Assembly: GCA_964591245.1 (NCBI GenBank)
Contig: CAZPZZ010000159.1
Location: 1 to 9,148, forward strand
Length of the DNA stretch: 9,148 nt
Direction of reading: 5' to 3'
DNA from: CAZPZZ01 sp964591245
Lineage (GTDB): Bacteria > Acidobacteriota > Vicinamibacteria > Vicinamibacterales > UBA8438
The translations under genes and the position numbers were made by a program. A model generated the notes under the pieces. It did no database searches, was not told where the DNA came from, and saw only the letters and a list, made by a program, of their open reading frames with translations. Numbering within the stretch: the stretch's first letter is position 1; every line of letters starts with the position of its first letter. Below, in pieces: positions 1 through 7,245 of this stretch.

Positions 1-23
1 TTCAATAGAGGAGTCGACTGCGC

Positions 24-2165
24 ATGCATTACTGCATCAATGCTCACCATGTCGTGAGTCGCGCCGCCTGGATGATTCTGTTCTCGGTGATGTTGTGTAC
101 GACAAGTGCCGTGGGGCAGAGCGTATCTTCGGAGGGCCCGTGGCCGACCTACGGGACTGAGAACGGCGAATGGAGAAGCTACGCGGGTGACATCGCCGGG
201 ACGAAGTATTCGTCACTTGATCAGATTACGGCCGAGAATTTCAGTGAACTCGAGATCCAGTGGGAATGGACGTCTGTTGATCGGATGGTCAGTCGCACGA
301 CACCGGAGGGAGGCGAGTGGTACGCGCCGCTGAACGAGATCGTGGACTCACTGGTTGCCGACACCCCGAACCTCTATCGCGAGAGCCAGCCGCCGAATGG
401 CTCACGTTTACAGGCGACACCATTGATGGTTGACGGCGTGCTGTATTTCAACACGCCTTTGTCTCAGGGTGTGGCCGTGGATGCGACTACCGGGGAGACG
501 TTGTGGGTCTTCAATCCGAAGGCCTATGAGGAAGGTAGCCCCTCGATGAGCAGCCCGTGGACCCAGCGCGGCGTGGCCTATTGGACTGATGGCGAGGCGG
601 ATGAGCGCATCTTCTGGGGCACGGGCAACGGCTATATCGTGTGCGTGCAGGCCAAGACCGGACGCCCCTGCGCTGATTTTGGACCAGACGGCAGTGGCAT
701 GGTCGACGCGATGGTTGGCATTCCCCGGGTCGATCGGGACGCCAGGGACTATCTCAACGCCATGTTGTACTCGGTGAATTCACCCCCGATCGTGGTGCGC
801 AACCGGGTGATTCATGGCTCGCAGATCGCTGACCGGCGCATTACGAAAGAGGCGCCGCCGGGGTGGGTACGAGCGTGGGACGTTCGTACCGGTGAGCACG
901 CGTGGGATTTCCATACGGTGCCCAACAGCACGGATGAGTTCGGTGTGGATACGTGGCTCAATGATTCTTGGCGGTACTCAGGCAATGCCAATGTGTGGTC
1001 GATGTTGGCGGGTGATAACGAGCTCGGCTATGTCTACCTGCCGACCGGGACGACCACCAATGACTATTACGGAGCAGATCGCCCGGGAGACAATCTGTTC
1101 TCGGAGTCGATCATCGCGGTTGACGTCGAAACGGGTGCGCGGGTGTGGCACTTCCAGGCGGTGCATCATGGACTCTGGGACTACGACTTTCCCACCCATC
1201 CCAATCTGGTTGATGTTGTGGTCGACGGAAAACCGGTCAAGGCACTCACTCAGGTAAGCAAGCAAGCGTTTATCTATGCGTTCGATCGGGTGACGGGTGA
1301 GCCGATCTGGCCGATCGAGGAGCGTCCTGTCCCGCAGGAAACCAACATGCCTGACGAGGTGCCGGCGCGTACGCAGCCGTTTCCCACCAAGCCGGCCCCA
1401 TTTGATTATCAGGGAGTGACTATCGACGACCTAGTGGACTTTACGCCAGAGTTGCGGGAAATGGCGGTCGAGGTGGTGTCCAACTACCAGATCGGGCCAC
1501 TGTTTACACCGCCTGGACGCCCGATCGAGGGCGGCACGCAAGGCACATTGATGCGGCCGCCAGATTTTGGCGCGGCGGGCTGGGCCGGCGCGGCGGTCGA
1601 TCCGGAGACGGGGATGCTGTATGTCCCGTCCCGGAACATCGCGGTGGCGATTCCACTCTATGCGCCGGAGGCTGACCTGGGGGCGACCATGCGATACACC
1701 CATGGGGCTCCTGAGGCGGCGCGCCTCCGCCAGATTCAGCAAGGCCAGTCATATCAGGCGAGGATGCCACAGGGGTTGCCGCTACTCAAACCGCCATACT
1801 CGCGGATGACCGCCGTCGATATGAACACCGGTGAGCATGCGTGGATGGTTCCGCTTGGAAACGGGGATCGGATTCGAAACCATCCTCGGTTGCGAGAATT
1901 GGATCTCCCGCCATTAGGCGACGGCGTTATCGGGGGACCATTGTTGACCAAGACATTGCTTATCAGCATGGTGCCGACGGCGGGCAGCGGTGGCGGACCA
2001 GCGCTCGTGGCCTGGGACAAGCGGACCGGTGAGATACAAGGTGCTGTCGATCTCCCCGCGGGTCCGATCGGCACACCGATGACCTATCTTGCGGATGGTC
2101 GTCAATACGTGGCGGTGACTATCGGAGGTGGACCGAGGTTGGTCGCCTTCGCCCTGCCCGAGTAA
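24..2165 (+). CDS. PQQ-dependent dehydrogenase, glucose dehydrogenase-like, periplasmic
   Basis: A 713-residue quinoprotein expected to oxidise a sugar or alcohol in the periplasm with pyrroloquinoline quinone, passing electrons to the respiratory chain. Seen: residues 1-32 form a signal peptide with a hydrophobic core (AWMILFSVMLC) and a likely cut near AVG/QS. The beta-propeller opens with W-x-x-YAGDIAGTKYS (residues 50-63) and carries repeated D-x-x-TGE strand signatures, PPGWVRAWD, NANVWS and a C-terminal TPMTY...QYVAV typical of the GDH branch. HHGLWDYD gives Asp386, and SKQAF gives Lys413. Their 27-residue spacing equals that of the catalytic Asp466 and Lys493 of E. coli Gcd (recalled from the literature), so the active site looks intact. 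There are no N-terminal membrane helices like Gcd's and no CxxCH cytochrome domain, so a soluble or peripheral single-domain enzyme is expected. Start: AGAGGAG at 7-13 lies 10 bases before the ATG. Substrate is not deducible; an alcohol is possible. Confidence 0.92.
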   Translation: MHYCINAHHVVSRAAWMILFSVMLCTTSAVGQSVSSEGPWPTYGTENGEWRSYAGDIAGTKYSSLDQITAENFSELEIQWEWTSVDRMVSRTTPEGGEWYAPLNEIVDSLVADTPNLYRESQPPNGSRLQATPLMVDGVLYFNTPLSQGVAVDATTGETLWVFNPKAYEEGSPSMSSPWTQRGVAYWTDGEADERIFWGTGNGYIVCVQAKTGRPCADFGPDGSGMVDAMVGIPRVDRDARDYLNAMLYSVNSPPIVVRNRVIHGSQIADRRITKEAPPGWVRAWDVRTGEHAWDFHTVPNSTDEFGVDTWLNDSWRYSGNANVWSMLAGDNELGYVYLPTGTTTNDYYGADRPGDNLFSESIIAVDVETGARVWHFQAVHHGLWDYDFPTHPNLVDVVVDGKPVKALTQVSKQAFIYAFDRVTGEPIWPIEERPVPQETNMPDEVPARTQPFPTKPAPFDYQGVTIDDLVDFTPELREMAVEVVSNYQIGPLFTPPGRPIEGGTQGTLMRPPDFGAAGWAGAAVDPETGMLYVPSRNIAVAIPLYAPEADLGATMRYTHGAPEAARLRQIQQGQSYQARMPQGLPLLKPPYSRMTAVDMNTGEHAWMVPLGNGDRIRNHPRLRELDLPPLGDGVIGGPLLTKTLLISMVPTAGSGGGPALVAWDKRTGEIQGAVDLPAGPIGTPMTYLADGRQYVAVTIGGGPRLVAFALPE

Positions 2166-2170
2166 ACCTG

Positions 2171-2270
2171 NNNNNNNNNNNNNNNNNNNNNNNNNNNNNN
2201 NNNNNNNNNNNNNNNNNNNNNNNNNNNNNNNNNNNNNNNNNNNNNNNNNNNNNNNNNNNNNNNNNNNNNN
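2171..2270. other. Assembly gap of 100 N
   Basis: A run of exactly 100 N, the conventional size for a scaffold gap of unknown length. It lies five bases after the stop of the PQQ dehydrogenase and cuts off the 3' end of the convergent MBL hydrolase. The true missing length is unknown. Any terminator between the two converging genes would be in here. Confidence 0.97.
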
Positions 2271-3016
2271 CGATCCATGGACGAGAGCGTCAGATCGGCA
2301 TCAAAGTTGAACGTCGGCACACGTCGTTCCGCTCGACTGTAGCGGAAGTGATAGAGGTCGCCAGATAGGACGAGCGGCCCGGTCTCGGCCAGGTCAAGGA
2401 AGAGGACCTGATGCCCTGGGGTATGTCCGGGAGCTGAGAGGATACGCACCCGCCCATCGCCGAACACGTCGTGATCGCCGTTAAGCAAAACAGTGTCTGC
2501 ATCGCGGAGGTTACTGTAGAGCTGCGGTTCCGCAGGGGATCCACTCGGTTGAGGAGAAAACATGGCCTCGTGTTCGGTTTCCTGAACCAACCAGGTGGCC
2601 CCGGTGATCTCGTTGGCGACACCCACGTGGTCGTAATGCATGTGGGAGAACGCGACATAGTCGAGCGAGTGCAAATCGAAACCAAGGTCAAGGGCGGCCA
2701 GTTGTTCGGCAAGGGGGCGGTCGAGCCGTGCGTTTGATCGGTGGCTCGGAGGATCAGTGTACGAGGATGGTAGGCCGCCGTCCCAGAGCATGCGCCCTTC
2801 CGGGTGTTCGATGATGTAGCACGGCACGATCAGTTCGCGAACGTCGGTTTCCGCGTTGTCGAGACTGAAACGTTCGAGTGTGTCGAAGCTCAGATGTCCG
2901 CAGTTGAAGACGTACAGCTTCAACGAGGGTTGAGCACTGGCGGCGACCGGTGCGAATGAGGTGCCAGTCATTACGGCGGTCGCGAGGAGCAGTACACGGG
3001 CGAGGTGTTGTCGCAT
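2271..3016 (-). CDS. Exported MBL-fold hydrolase, N-acyl homoserine lactonase-like (C-terminus lost in gap)
   Basis: A partial gene: 248 residues are visible, and the last few dozen are in the N gap. It belongs to the metallo-beta-lactamase superfamily and most resembles the lactonase group that opens the ring of N-acyl homoserine lactones. Seen: a signal peptide (residues 1-29, hydrophobic LARVLLLATAVM, cut near ASA/QP), the metal motif HMHYDH (His125, His127, Asp129, His130), APGHTPGH (His198, His202), and SGDLYH (Asp220, His223), followed by a VPTFNFDAD segment usual in this group. The final metal-ligand histidine should be in the missing part. The frame stays open across the N run into the antisense of the PQQ gene, but that tail is an artefact. 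No strong Shine-Dalgarno site precedes ATG 3016; the start rests on the signal peptide. Export is unusual for AHL lactonases, so a different lactone or ester substrate is possible. Confidence 0.85.
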
Positions 3017-3242
3017 GGTCGGATGATACTCGTTTAAATGGTCTTTATGGGTTTCATTGAAGATTGACCTGCAAATTTACGCAGGAGTAAATCACGTGTT
3101 TACGAGTGTCTGAATATTCTTAGAATTTGGCTTTTTCTTCTTGTGAAGTGATCCGTTCGTGGGACCAAGGTGTCCACGTGACTCGTAATTCCATGCGTGC
3201 AGTTCGACTGCGATCGATGACACTGGAATCGTGCCAGACCAT
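3017..3242. other. AT-rich intergenic region upstream of the lactonase-like gene
   Basis: This 226-base stretch is richer in A and T than its neighbours, and no convincing gene is seen. It holds the TTTAC/GTAAA half-site cluster listed separately. It also holds a stem at 3159-3177 (GTGGGAC / GTCCAC, six pairs with one bulge, loop CAAGGT) that lacks a U-tract on either strand and so is not a clear terminator. The promoter for the leftward hydrolase at 3016 probably lies here, but no good -35/-10 pair was recognised. Confidence 0.5.
3068..3103. promoter_or_regulatory. Clustered inverted half-sites, possible operator
   Basis: Three alternating arms are seen: ATTTAC (3075-3080), GTAAAT (3087-3092) and GTTTAC (3098-3103). 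The first two form an ATTTAC-N6-GTAAAT palindrome; the second and third form GTAAA-N7-TTTAC around a CACGTG. CCTGC (3068-3072) and GCAGG (3081-3085) add an overlapping 5-bp stem with an 8-base loop. The cluster sits 52-87 bases upstream of the lactonase-like start, a suitable place for a repressor or activator site. Short AT-rich arms arise by chance easily, so this is only a candidate. Confidence 0.3.
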
Positions 3243-3407
3243 TTAGACGGACGCGGGGTCTAATCGCTTCAAATACTGCGAACCGGCGGCAGGAGGGGGG
3301 GAGCTGGGCTGTGCCGACCCAAGATCCCCGGAGGGGATCTCGTTGGGTCCTCCGCACGCGATAGGAACGAGAGCGGTAATACAGGCAACGATTCGGGGTG
3401 TCTTCAT
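3243..3407 (-). CDS. Small putative lipoprotein, unknown function
   Basis: A 54-residue product. Seen: a basic start (MKTPR), a hydrophobic stretch (residues 6-17) and a cysteine at 18 followed by GG, resembling a lipoprotein signal although the lipobox (VPIAC) has a proline where leucine is usual. The rest is a short Ser/Pro-rich linker (SSPPPAAGS) and YLKRLDPASV. On the minus strand GAGGC (3416-3420) precedes ATG 3407 by 8 bases. An alternative ATG at 3446 overlaps the TGA of the upstream hydrolase as ATGA, which would add 13 residues (MTPHRAPTWRQSP) and bury the signal. I prefer 3407. It sits between two same-strand MBL genes and could be cotranscribed with them. It may be a real small lipoprotein, or the remnant of a longer lipoprotein gene. 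Confidence 0.45.
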   Translation of the reverse strand: MKTPRIVACITALVPIACGGPNEIPSGDLGSAQPSSPPPAAGSQYLKRLDPASV

Positions 3408-3442
3408 CGGCGACTGCCTCCACGTGGGAGCGCGGTGCGGTG

Positions 3443-4501
3443 TCATCGTGCGGTGTAGCTCTCGCTATATCCGTTACGGCCGTTCGTCATGCGAAACGTA
3501 CCGTCCGCGCTGACGGACGTACGTAGCCAGTGTCCCTCGCAGCTTGCCGTCTCTTCCAGGTTCGCGATTCGCTCTTCCGACGTGTTGTGTGCCGGGTTCG
3601 AATCGAGGAGTGATAGGTGGCCCTGCCAGATGCTCTCGATTTCCGGGCTTTCCGCGATTCGGTCGTAGTGCGCCGTGGAGACTTCGTCGAACCCAGGAGA
3701 GGTACCGCCGAGTCCTTTTCGTGGTCCGTTATTCACGACGACCACCTGAGGTTTGATGGCGTAGAGATGCGTGGGAGATCCCGCATCGTCGAACGCCGCG
3801 TGGCGACTGGTTTGATAGACGCTGACTTCGCCAACCAGATTTGTCGGGCAGGAGAGTTCAAGTTCTTTCGCCCAGTTGAAGTCGCCCAGATCGAGAAAGG
3901 TGAACCGCCCGTAGGTAAAGAGCGCGCCGACGCTCCGTTGGTTTTCCGGACTCGCCTGCGGCTTTTGCACGGCCGTGGCGCAGAGTGGATTCGGTTGGCC
4001 GCCATTAATTGGATCGGAAATCAGGTTGCCGTTGGAGGCGACGACATCGACGTCAACGGCGCCCAGCGAGATTCGCTCGCCCGCCTCGACGACGGCTCTC
4101 TTGTCGCCGCAGACGTTAAGGTAAGCGTCGAGCCAGCGCTGATTACGTTCCTCGGTATTGGTGCCGTGGTCGACACACTGGTCGATTGGGATGAGGTTGG
4201 CGAGGGCTTCCAGGCCGCCGACGTGGTCGGCGTGGTAGTGCGTAATAACCAGGTAGTCGATCTTGGTGAGACCGGCCTCTCTGGCCGCCGCAGCAATCCT
4301 TCGGGCATCACGGTCATCGTCGGTTTCCCATCCCACGTCGATGAGCAAGGATTCGCCGGTTGGTGCGACGGCCAACGTGGCGGCACCTCCTTCGACATCA
4401 ATCCAGTAGATGTTGAACGTGTCGGGCTGGGCGGCGGCGGGGGCCACCGATACGCCGAGAAGCAGGACGAGCGTGATCCAACGCGCAAGCGATTTCGCCA
4501 T
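3443..4501 (-). CDS. Exported MBL-fold metallo-hydrolase, ComEC/Rec2-like domain
   Basis: A 352-residue metal-dependent hydrolase of unknown substrate. Seen: a signal peptide (MAKSLARW, then LVLLLGVSVAPAAA, cut near AAA/QP); the opening IYWIDVEGGAATL and LLIDVGW, which match the 'DVGQGDA...ILIDTG' start of ComEC-type MBL domains; the metal motif HYHADHVGG (His88, His90, Asp92, His93); LDLGD (Asp207); and TSRHAA (His234), a likely further ligand. Cysteines at 109, 131, 174, 218 and 321 could form disulfides in the periplasm. It lacks ComEC's transmembrane channel, so it is a stand-alone exported enzyme, not the DNA uptake protein. The frame is open upstream to 4660, but a GGAGGA Shine-Dalgarno site and the signal peptide fix the start at 4501. 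It ends in TGA 35 bases before the small lipoprotein start. Confidence 0.85.
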   Translation of the reverse strand: MAKSLARWITLVLLLGVSVAPAAAQPDTFNIYWIDVEGGAATLAVAPTGESLLIDVGWETDDDRDARRIAAAAREAGLTKIDYLVITHYHADHVGGLEALANLIPIDQCVDHGTNTEERNQRWLDAYLNVCGDKRAVVEAGERISLGAVDVDVVASNGNLISDPINGGQPNPLCATAVQKPQASPENQRSVGALFTYGRFTFLDLGDFNWAKELELSCPTNLVGEVSVYQTSRHAAFDDAGSPTHLYAIKPQVVVVNNGPRKGLGGTSPGFDEVSTAHYDRIAESPEIESIWQGHLSLLDSNPAHNTSEERIANLEETASCEGHWLRTSVSADGTFRMTNGRNGYSESYTAR

Positions 4502-4505
4502 CGTG

Positions 4506-4511
4506 TCCTCC
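4506..4511 (-). promoter_or_regulatory. Shine-Dalgarno site fixing the ComEC-like MBL start
   Basis: On the minus strand GGAGGA lies 4 bases before ATG 4501. It decides this start over the in-frame ATG at 4660, whose extra 53 residues would bury the signal peptide. Confidence 0.75.
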
Positions 4512-4634
4512 AATTCTGTTTCGGCGGGCGGAGATCTCGGCCGCCGAACGGCACGAGCCAAGTGTGCCACAGTGTCGACTGTCCCGGGTGTCTCGTCAAC
4601 CATGTTCCCCGTCCCGATCTGTCGTCCGGGGCTC

Positions 4635-4663
4635 TTGCACCTGGCCCTCTTCTGGTTCACTAT
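4635..4663 (+). promoter_or_regulatory. Weak candidate sigma70-type promoter for the amidohydrolase
   Basis: TTGCAC (4635-4640), a 17-base spacer and CACTAT (4658-4663) lie about 75 bases upstream of ATG 4738 in the divergent intergenic region. Each box matches only three of six consensus positions, so this is a positional guess. Confidence 0.2.
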
Positions 4664-4725
4664 GGGCGGCCTACGCAGAGGACGATGCAGGATCGCGCCG
4701 GGGAGCCTACATGGTCGCCGGCTGG

Positions 4726-4731
4726 AAGGAG
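4726..4731 (+). promoter_or_regulatory. Shine-Dalgarno site of the amidohydrolase
   Basis: AAGGAG lies 6 bases before ATG 4738 and fixes that start over in-frame ATG 4711 and the longer upstream open frame. Confidence 0.75.
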
Positions 4732-4737
4732 AGTCTC

Positions 4738-5859
4738 ATGCCTGTGTATCAATCCAGAATGCGACGGTTGACCCGCCGTGAGGTGGTCCGCCAATTGAGT
4801 ACGCTGGGCGCTGGTCTTGCCACTGTTCCCCGAGCCGTTACTCGCGGGAGGGCGGAGTCGCTTCAGGGTGGAGAAGATGTGCGTTTTCCGGAGGGAGCGA
4901 TCATTCGCACGATTTTACGTGACGTGTCGCCAGAGGCATTGGCCAGCGGCGCGACTTTGTTTCATGAGCATCTGTCCCTCTCCGATCCACGACCGTCGTG
5001 GCTTTCCCCGGCAGAGGACGTGCTGGCGGGATCGGTTGGGTCGCGCTCGTTCACGGCTGACCTCGATCTGATGGCCGACGAGGTGAATGCCACGGGGCAG
5101 GAAGGCGTGACCTGTATCGTGAACGGCGGCACGAAGGATCTTGGACAGAATCCTGAACGCTTACGTGCGTTGGCGGAACGGACCACTGTGCACATTGTCT
5201 TGGCCGGCGGACTGTGGACACAACCACGCTATCCTCCGGATATCGCGGAAAAGACTGAAGAACAGGTCGCCGATGATTTTCATCGTGATGCGGCGGCGGA
5301 GCGGTGGGGGGCGATTGGTGAAATCGGGTCGTCCATGACGATGCATCCGGATGAGCGCAAGGTGCTTCGGGCGTCGTGCCGATTACATATTCGAACGGGG
5401 CTCCCGCTTTTTACGCATACACCCCACCAGGGGTGTCCTGAGTGTGCCATCGAGCAGCTCGACATCATCGAAGAGATGGGAGTGGATCCATGACTTGTCT
5501 GCATCGGCCATCTCGCCGACATTACGGGTGATCCACGAGCGGAAACTCACATCGGGCTGGCTCGGAGGGGAGCGTTCCTGGGCTTCGATACCGTCGGGCA
5601 TCAGATCACACAGGGTGACGCCAAGAAGGTGGAAATGATCGTGTCGGTCATTGAGGCTGGATTCGAGGACCACATCTTGCTTTCTGCCGACTTTGCCCGC
5701 GAGGCCGAACTTAAGGCATACGGAGGCGCGGGCTACTCGTCTGTGACCGCGATTTTCGTGCCCAAGCTCCGTTACGCTGGGGTGCCAGAGGAGGTTATTC
5801 AGAAGATTCTGGTGGATAATCCCAGACGGTTTCTGGCGTTCGTGCCAAGGGATGTTTGA
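4738..5859 (+). pseudogene. Tat-exported phosphotriesterase/lactonase-like amidohydrolase with an in-frame TGA
   Basis: An amidohydrolase-superfamily enzyme of the phosphotriesterase/PLL group (PTE, lactonases, E. coli Php), normally a binuclear-metal hydrolase of lactones or esters. Seen: a Tat-like leader TRREVVRQL (residues 12-20) with a short hydrophobic stretch, then FHEHL (His76, His78), GEIG (Glu195, in place of the carbamylated lysine, as in Php), LFTHT (His227), IGHLAD (His258) and LLSADF (Asp318). Codon 252, at 5491-5493, is TGA. The same frame then continues without any shift for 121 residues of family-like sequence to a TGA at 5857-5859. The truncated product (251 residues) would lack the last two metal ligands and most likely be dead. 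Arg CGA to TGA is one simple origin. The residue at this point (VDP-x-x-V-x-IGH) is not a conserved cysteine in the family. TGA ends three other genes here, so whole-genome recoding is unlikely. Pseudogene, assembly error or readthrough all remain possible. Confidence 0.85.
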
Positions 5860-5955
5860 GATTACTGGTGAGTCACGGGGCGGCCTGGGGGGCGATCTTG
5901 CGTGGTAACCAATCACCGTGTACCCTGACGCCACACGCTATAGAGTCGCGACAGC

Positions 5956-5961
5956 AGGAGG
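5956..5961 (+). promoter_or_regulatory. Shine-Dalgarno site of the DUF6152 gene
   Basis: AGGAGG lies 5 bases before ATG 5967. It decides this start over the open frame that extends upstream to 5856 and would bury the signal peptide. Confidence 0.75.
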
Positions 5962-5966
5962 GATTC

Positions 5967-6374
5967 ATGAGATCGGTGTCTGTCGGAATTGCTACGCTGG
6001 GGTTGATGGTGGCTACGTCAGCCTGGGCACACCACTCCTTTTCGGCGGAATTTGACATCGACCAGCCCGTGACGCTTCAAGGGACGCTCACCGAACTGGA
6101 GTGGGTAAATCCACACGGTTGGTTGCACATTGACGTCACGGACCCCGGTGGTTCGGTGGTGCGCTGGGCGGTTGAGTTGGGGAATCCGACAGCCCTGTTA
6201 CGTCGCGGGTTGCGGCAGAGTGATTTTCCGCCAGGTATGGAGCTGGTTGTTGAAGGTTATAAGGCGAAGGATGATACGCCGACTGCCAACGGCATCACCG
6301 TGACGTTCCCTGACGGGCGAAACGTCTTCGCTGGTTCATCCGGAACCGGGGCTCCGGAACCAGCACCGCGGTAG
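5967..6374 (+). CDS. DUF6152 family exported protein
   Basis: A 135-residue small periplasmic protein of unknown function. Seen: a signal peptide (MRSVSVGIATLGLMVATSAW, cut near AWA/HH) and a mature start AHHSFSAEFD. The core WVNPHGWLHIDV (residues 46-57), WAVELGNPTALLRRGL (67-82), and MELVVEGYKAKD (91-102) form the pattern I recall for DUF6152, likely a small beta-barrel fold of OB type. The paired histidines right after cleavage, plus His50 and His54, could bind a metal, but this is a guess. Genes of this family often lie next to the 'DGxPDLxGxW' proteins, as they do here: the next gene starts 54 bases downstream. The C-terminus is a short Gly/Pro/Ala tail. Confidence 0.82.
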   Translation: MRSVSVGIATLGLMVATSAWAHHSFSAEFDIDQPVTLQGTLTELEWVNPHGWLHIDVTDPGGSVVRWAVELGNPTALLRRGLRQSDFPPGMELVVEGYKAKDDTPTANGITVTFPDGRNVFAGSSGTGAPEPAPR

Positions 6375-6428
6375 GTGTCGGCCTGGGGCTCGTACATCGC
6401 TTGATGCCTCGGGATAGCGGAGGAACAA

Positions 6429-7226
6429 ATGAAAGTGTTGCAAAGAACACGCTGGTGCACGGCGGTGTTCATGCTCGGTGTGTGCCTGTGGGGGGCAGTG
6501 ACCGCGACGGCGCAATCGTCAGGGGAGACGGGCGGGTACACGGTGCCTCGAACGGTTGATGGTCATCCCGATTTGCAGGGCGTATGGCAGGTACTGAATA
6601 CCGCAGCGTGGGATATTCAGGACCACTCTGCACAGCGGGGGGTGCCGGCCGGGCGCGGGGTGGTTGTGGGCAATGAGATTCCGTACCAACCGTGGGCGGC
6701 AGAGCAGAAGCAGCGGAACTACGAGAATAGGCTCACGGCTGACCCTGAGAGCCGATGCACGATGCCAGGTGTCCCGCGTGTCACCTACATGCCCTATCCG
6801 TTTCAGATCTTGCAGTTCTCTGATCGTGTGTTGTTTCTGTACGAGTATGTGCATACGACACGTACCGTGTACATGAATGGGAGTGACCACCTTGAGGGGC
6901 AGATCGGTTTCTGGATGGGTGATTCGCGAGGGCATTGGGAAGGCGACACCCTTGTAATCGACGTCATCCACTTCAATGATGAGACCTGGTTCGATCGGGC
7001 GGGGAATTTCCACAGCGAGGCGCTCCATGTCGTGGAGCGCTACACGCCAACGGGTCCTGACCATCTGACCTACGAGGTCACCATCGAAGATCCCAACGTC
7101 TTCACGGATTCGTGGAAGATGGAAATGCCACTCTACCGCCGTCAGGAAGCGGATATCGAGGTGCTCGAATACGAGTGCTTCGCCTACATCGAGCAAGAGC
7201 TGGAGGATCCGCAGCCGGAGCGATGA
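6429..7226 (+). CDS. Exported 'DGHPDLQGVW' protein, unknown function (copy 1)
   Basis: A 265-residue protein with a signal peptide (MKVLQRTRW, then a hydrophobic core, cut near ATA/QS). I recognise the family, abundant in Acidobacteriota and some Proteobacteria and usually annotated hypothetical, but not a biochemical function. Seen in order: DGHPDLQGVW (44-53), IPYQPWAAEQK (84-94), DPESRCTMPGVPR (105-117), FQILQF (125-130), GDSRGHWEGDTLVID (164-178), HFNDETWFD (181-189), HSEALHVVERY (195-205), and TIEDPNVFT (218-226). The conserved Trp, Asp, Glu and the single Cys110 are a fingerprint of the family. GGAGGA (6419-6424) sits 4 bases before ATG 6429. A paralogue follows after 19 bases, so the two are probably cotranscribed with the DUF6152 gene. 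Confidence 0.85.
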   Translation: MKVLQRTRWCTAVFMLGVCLWGAVTATAQSSGETGGYTVPRTVDGHPDLQGVWQVLNTAAWDIQDHSAQRGVPAGRGVVVGNEIPYQPWAAEQKQRNYENRLTADPESRCTMPGVPRVTYMPYPFQILQFSDRVLFLYEYVHTTRTVYMNGSDHLEGQIGFWMGDSRGHWEGDTLVIDVIHFNDETWFDRAGNFHSEALHVVERYTPTGPDHLTYEVTIEDPNVFTDSWKMEMPLYRRQEADIEVLEYECFAYIEQELEDPQPER

Positions 7227-7235
7227 TCGGTTGCC

Positions 7236-7241
7236 GGGAGG
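7236..7241 (+). promoter_or_regulatory. Shine-Dalgarno site of copy 2
   Basis: GGGAGG lies 4 bases before ATG 7246. It favours this start over the in-frame TTG at 7231, which would add only five residues. Confidence 0.7.
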
Positions 7242-7245
7242 CGTT

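Noticed and set aside
3100..3423. A 107-codon minus-strand frame across the intergenic region
   Set aside because: The translation has no signal peptide or domain, is Arg-rich, and overlaps the better supported small lipoprotein in another frame.
3617..4771. A 384-codon open frame on the plus strand opposite the ComEC-like MBL gene
   Set aside because: It is wholly antisense to a gene with clear motifs, signal peptide and Shine-Dalgarno site. Its translation has no recognisable domain, and it runs over the divergent promoter region; long shadow frames are common in GC-rich DNA.
5490..5531. ATG overlapping the internal TGA of the amidohydrolase as a possible restart
   Set aside because: The ATG is in a different frame and reaches a stop after 13 codons, so it cannot make the downstream half of the enzyme.
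5491..5535. Selenocysteine insertion at the internal TGA
   Set aside because: A hairpin is present, but its loop lacks the G expected of bacterial SECIS elements, and the residue is not a conserved cysteine or catalytic site in this family.
5898..5944. TTGCGT and TATAGA as a promoter for the DUF6152 gene
   Set aside because: The spacing is about 35 bases, and no acceptable -35 lies 16-18 bases before TATAGA.
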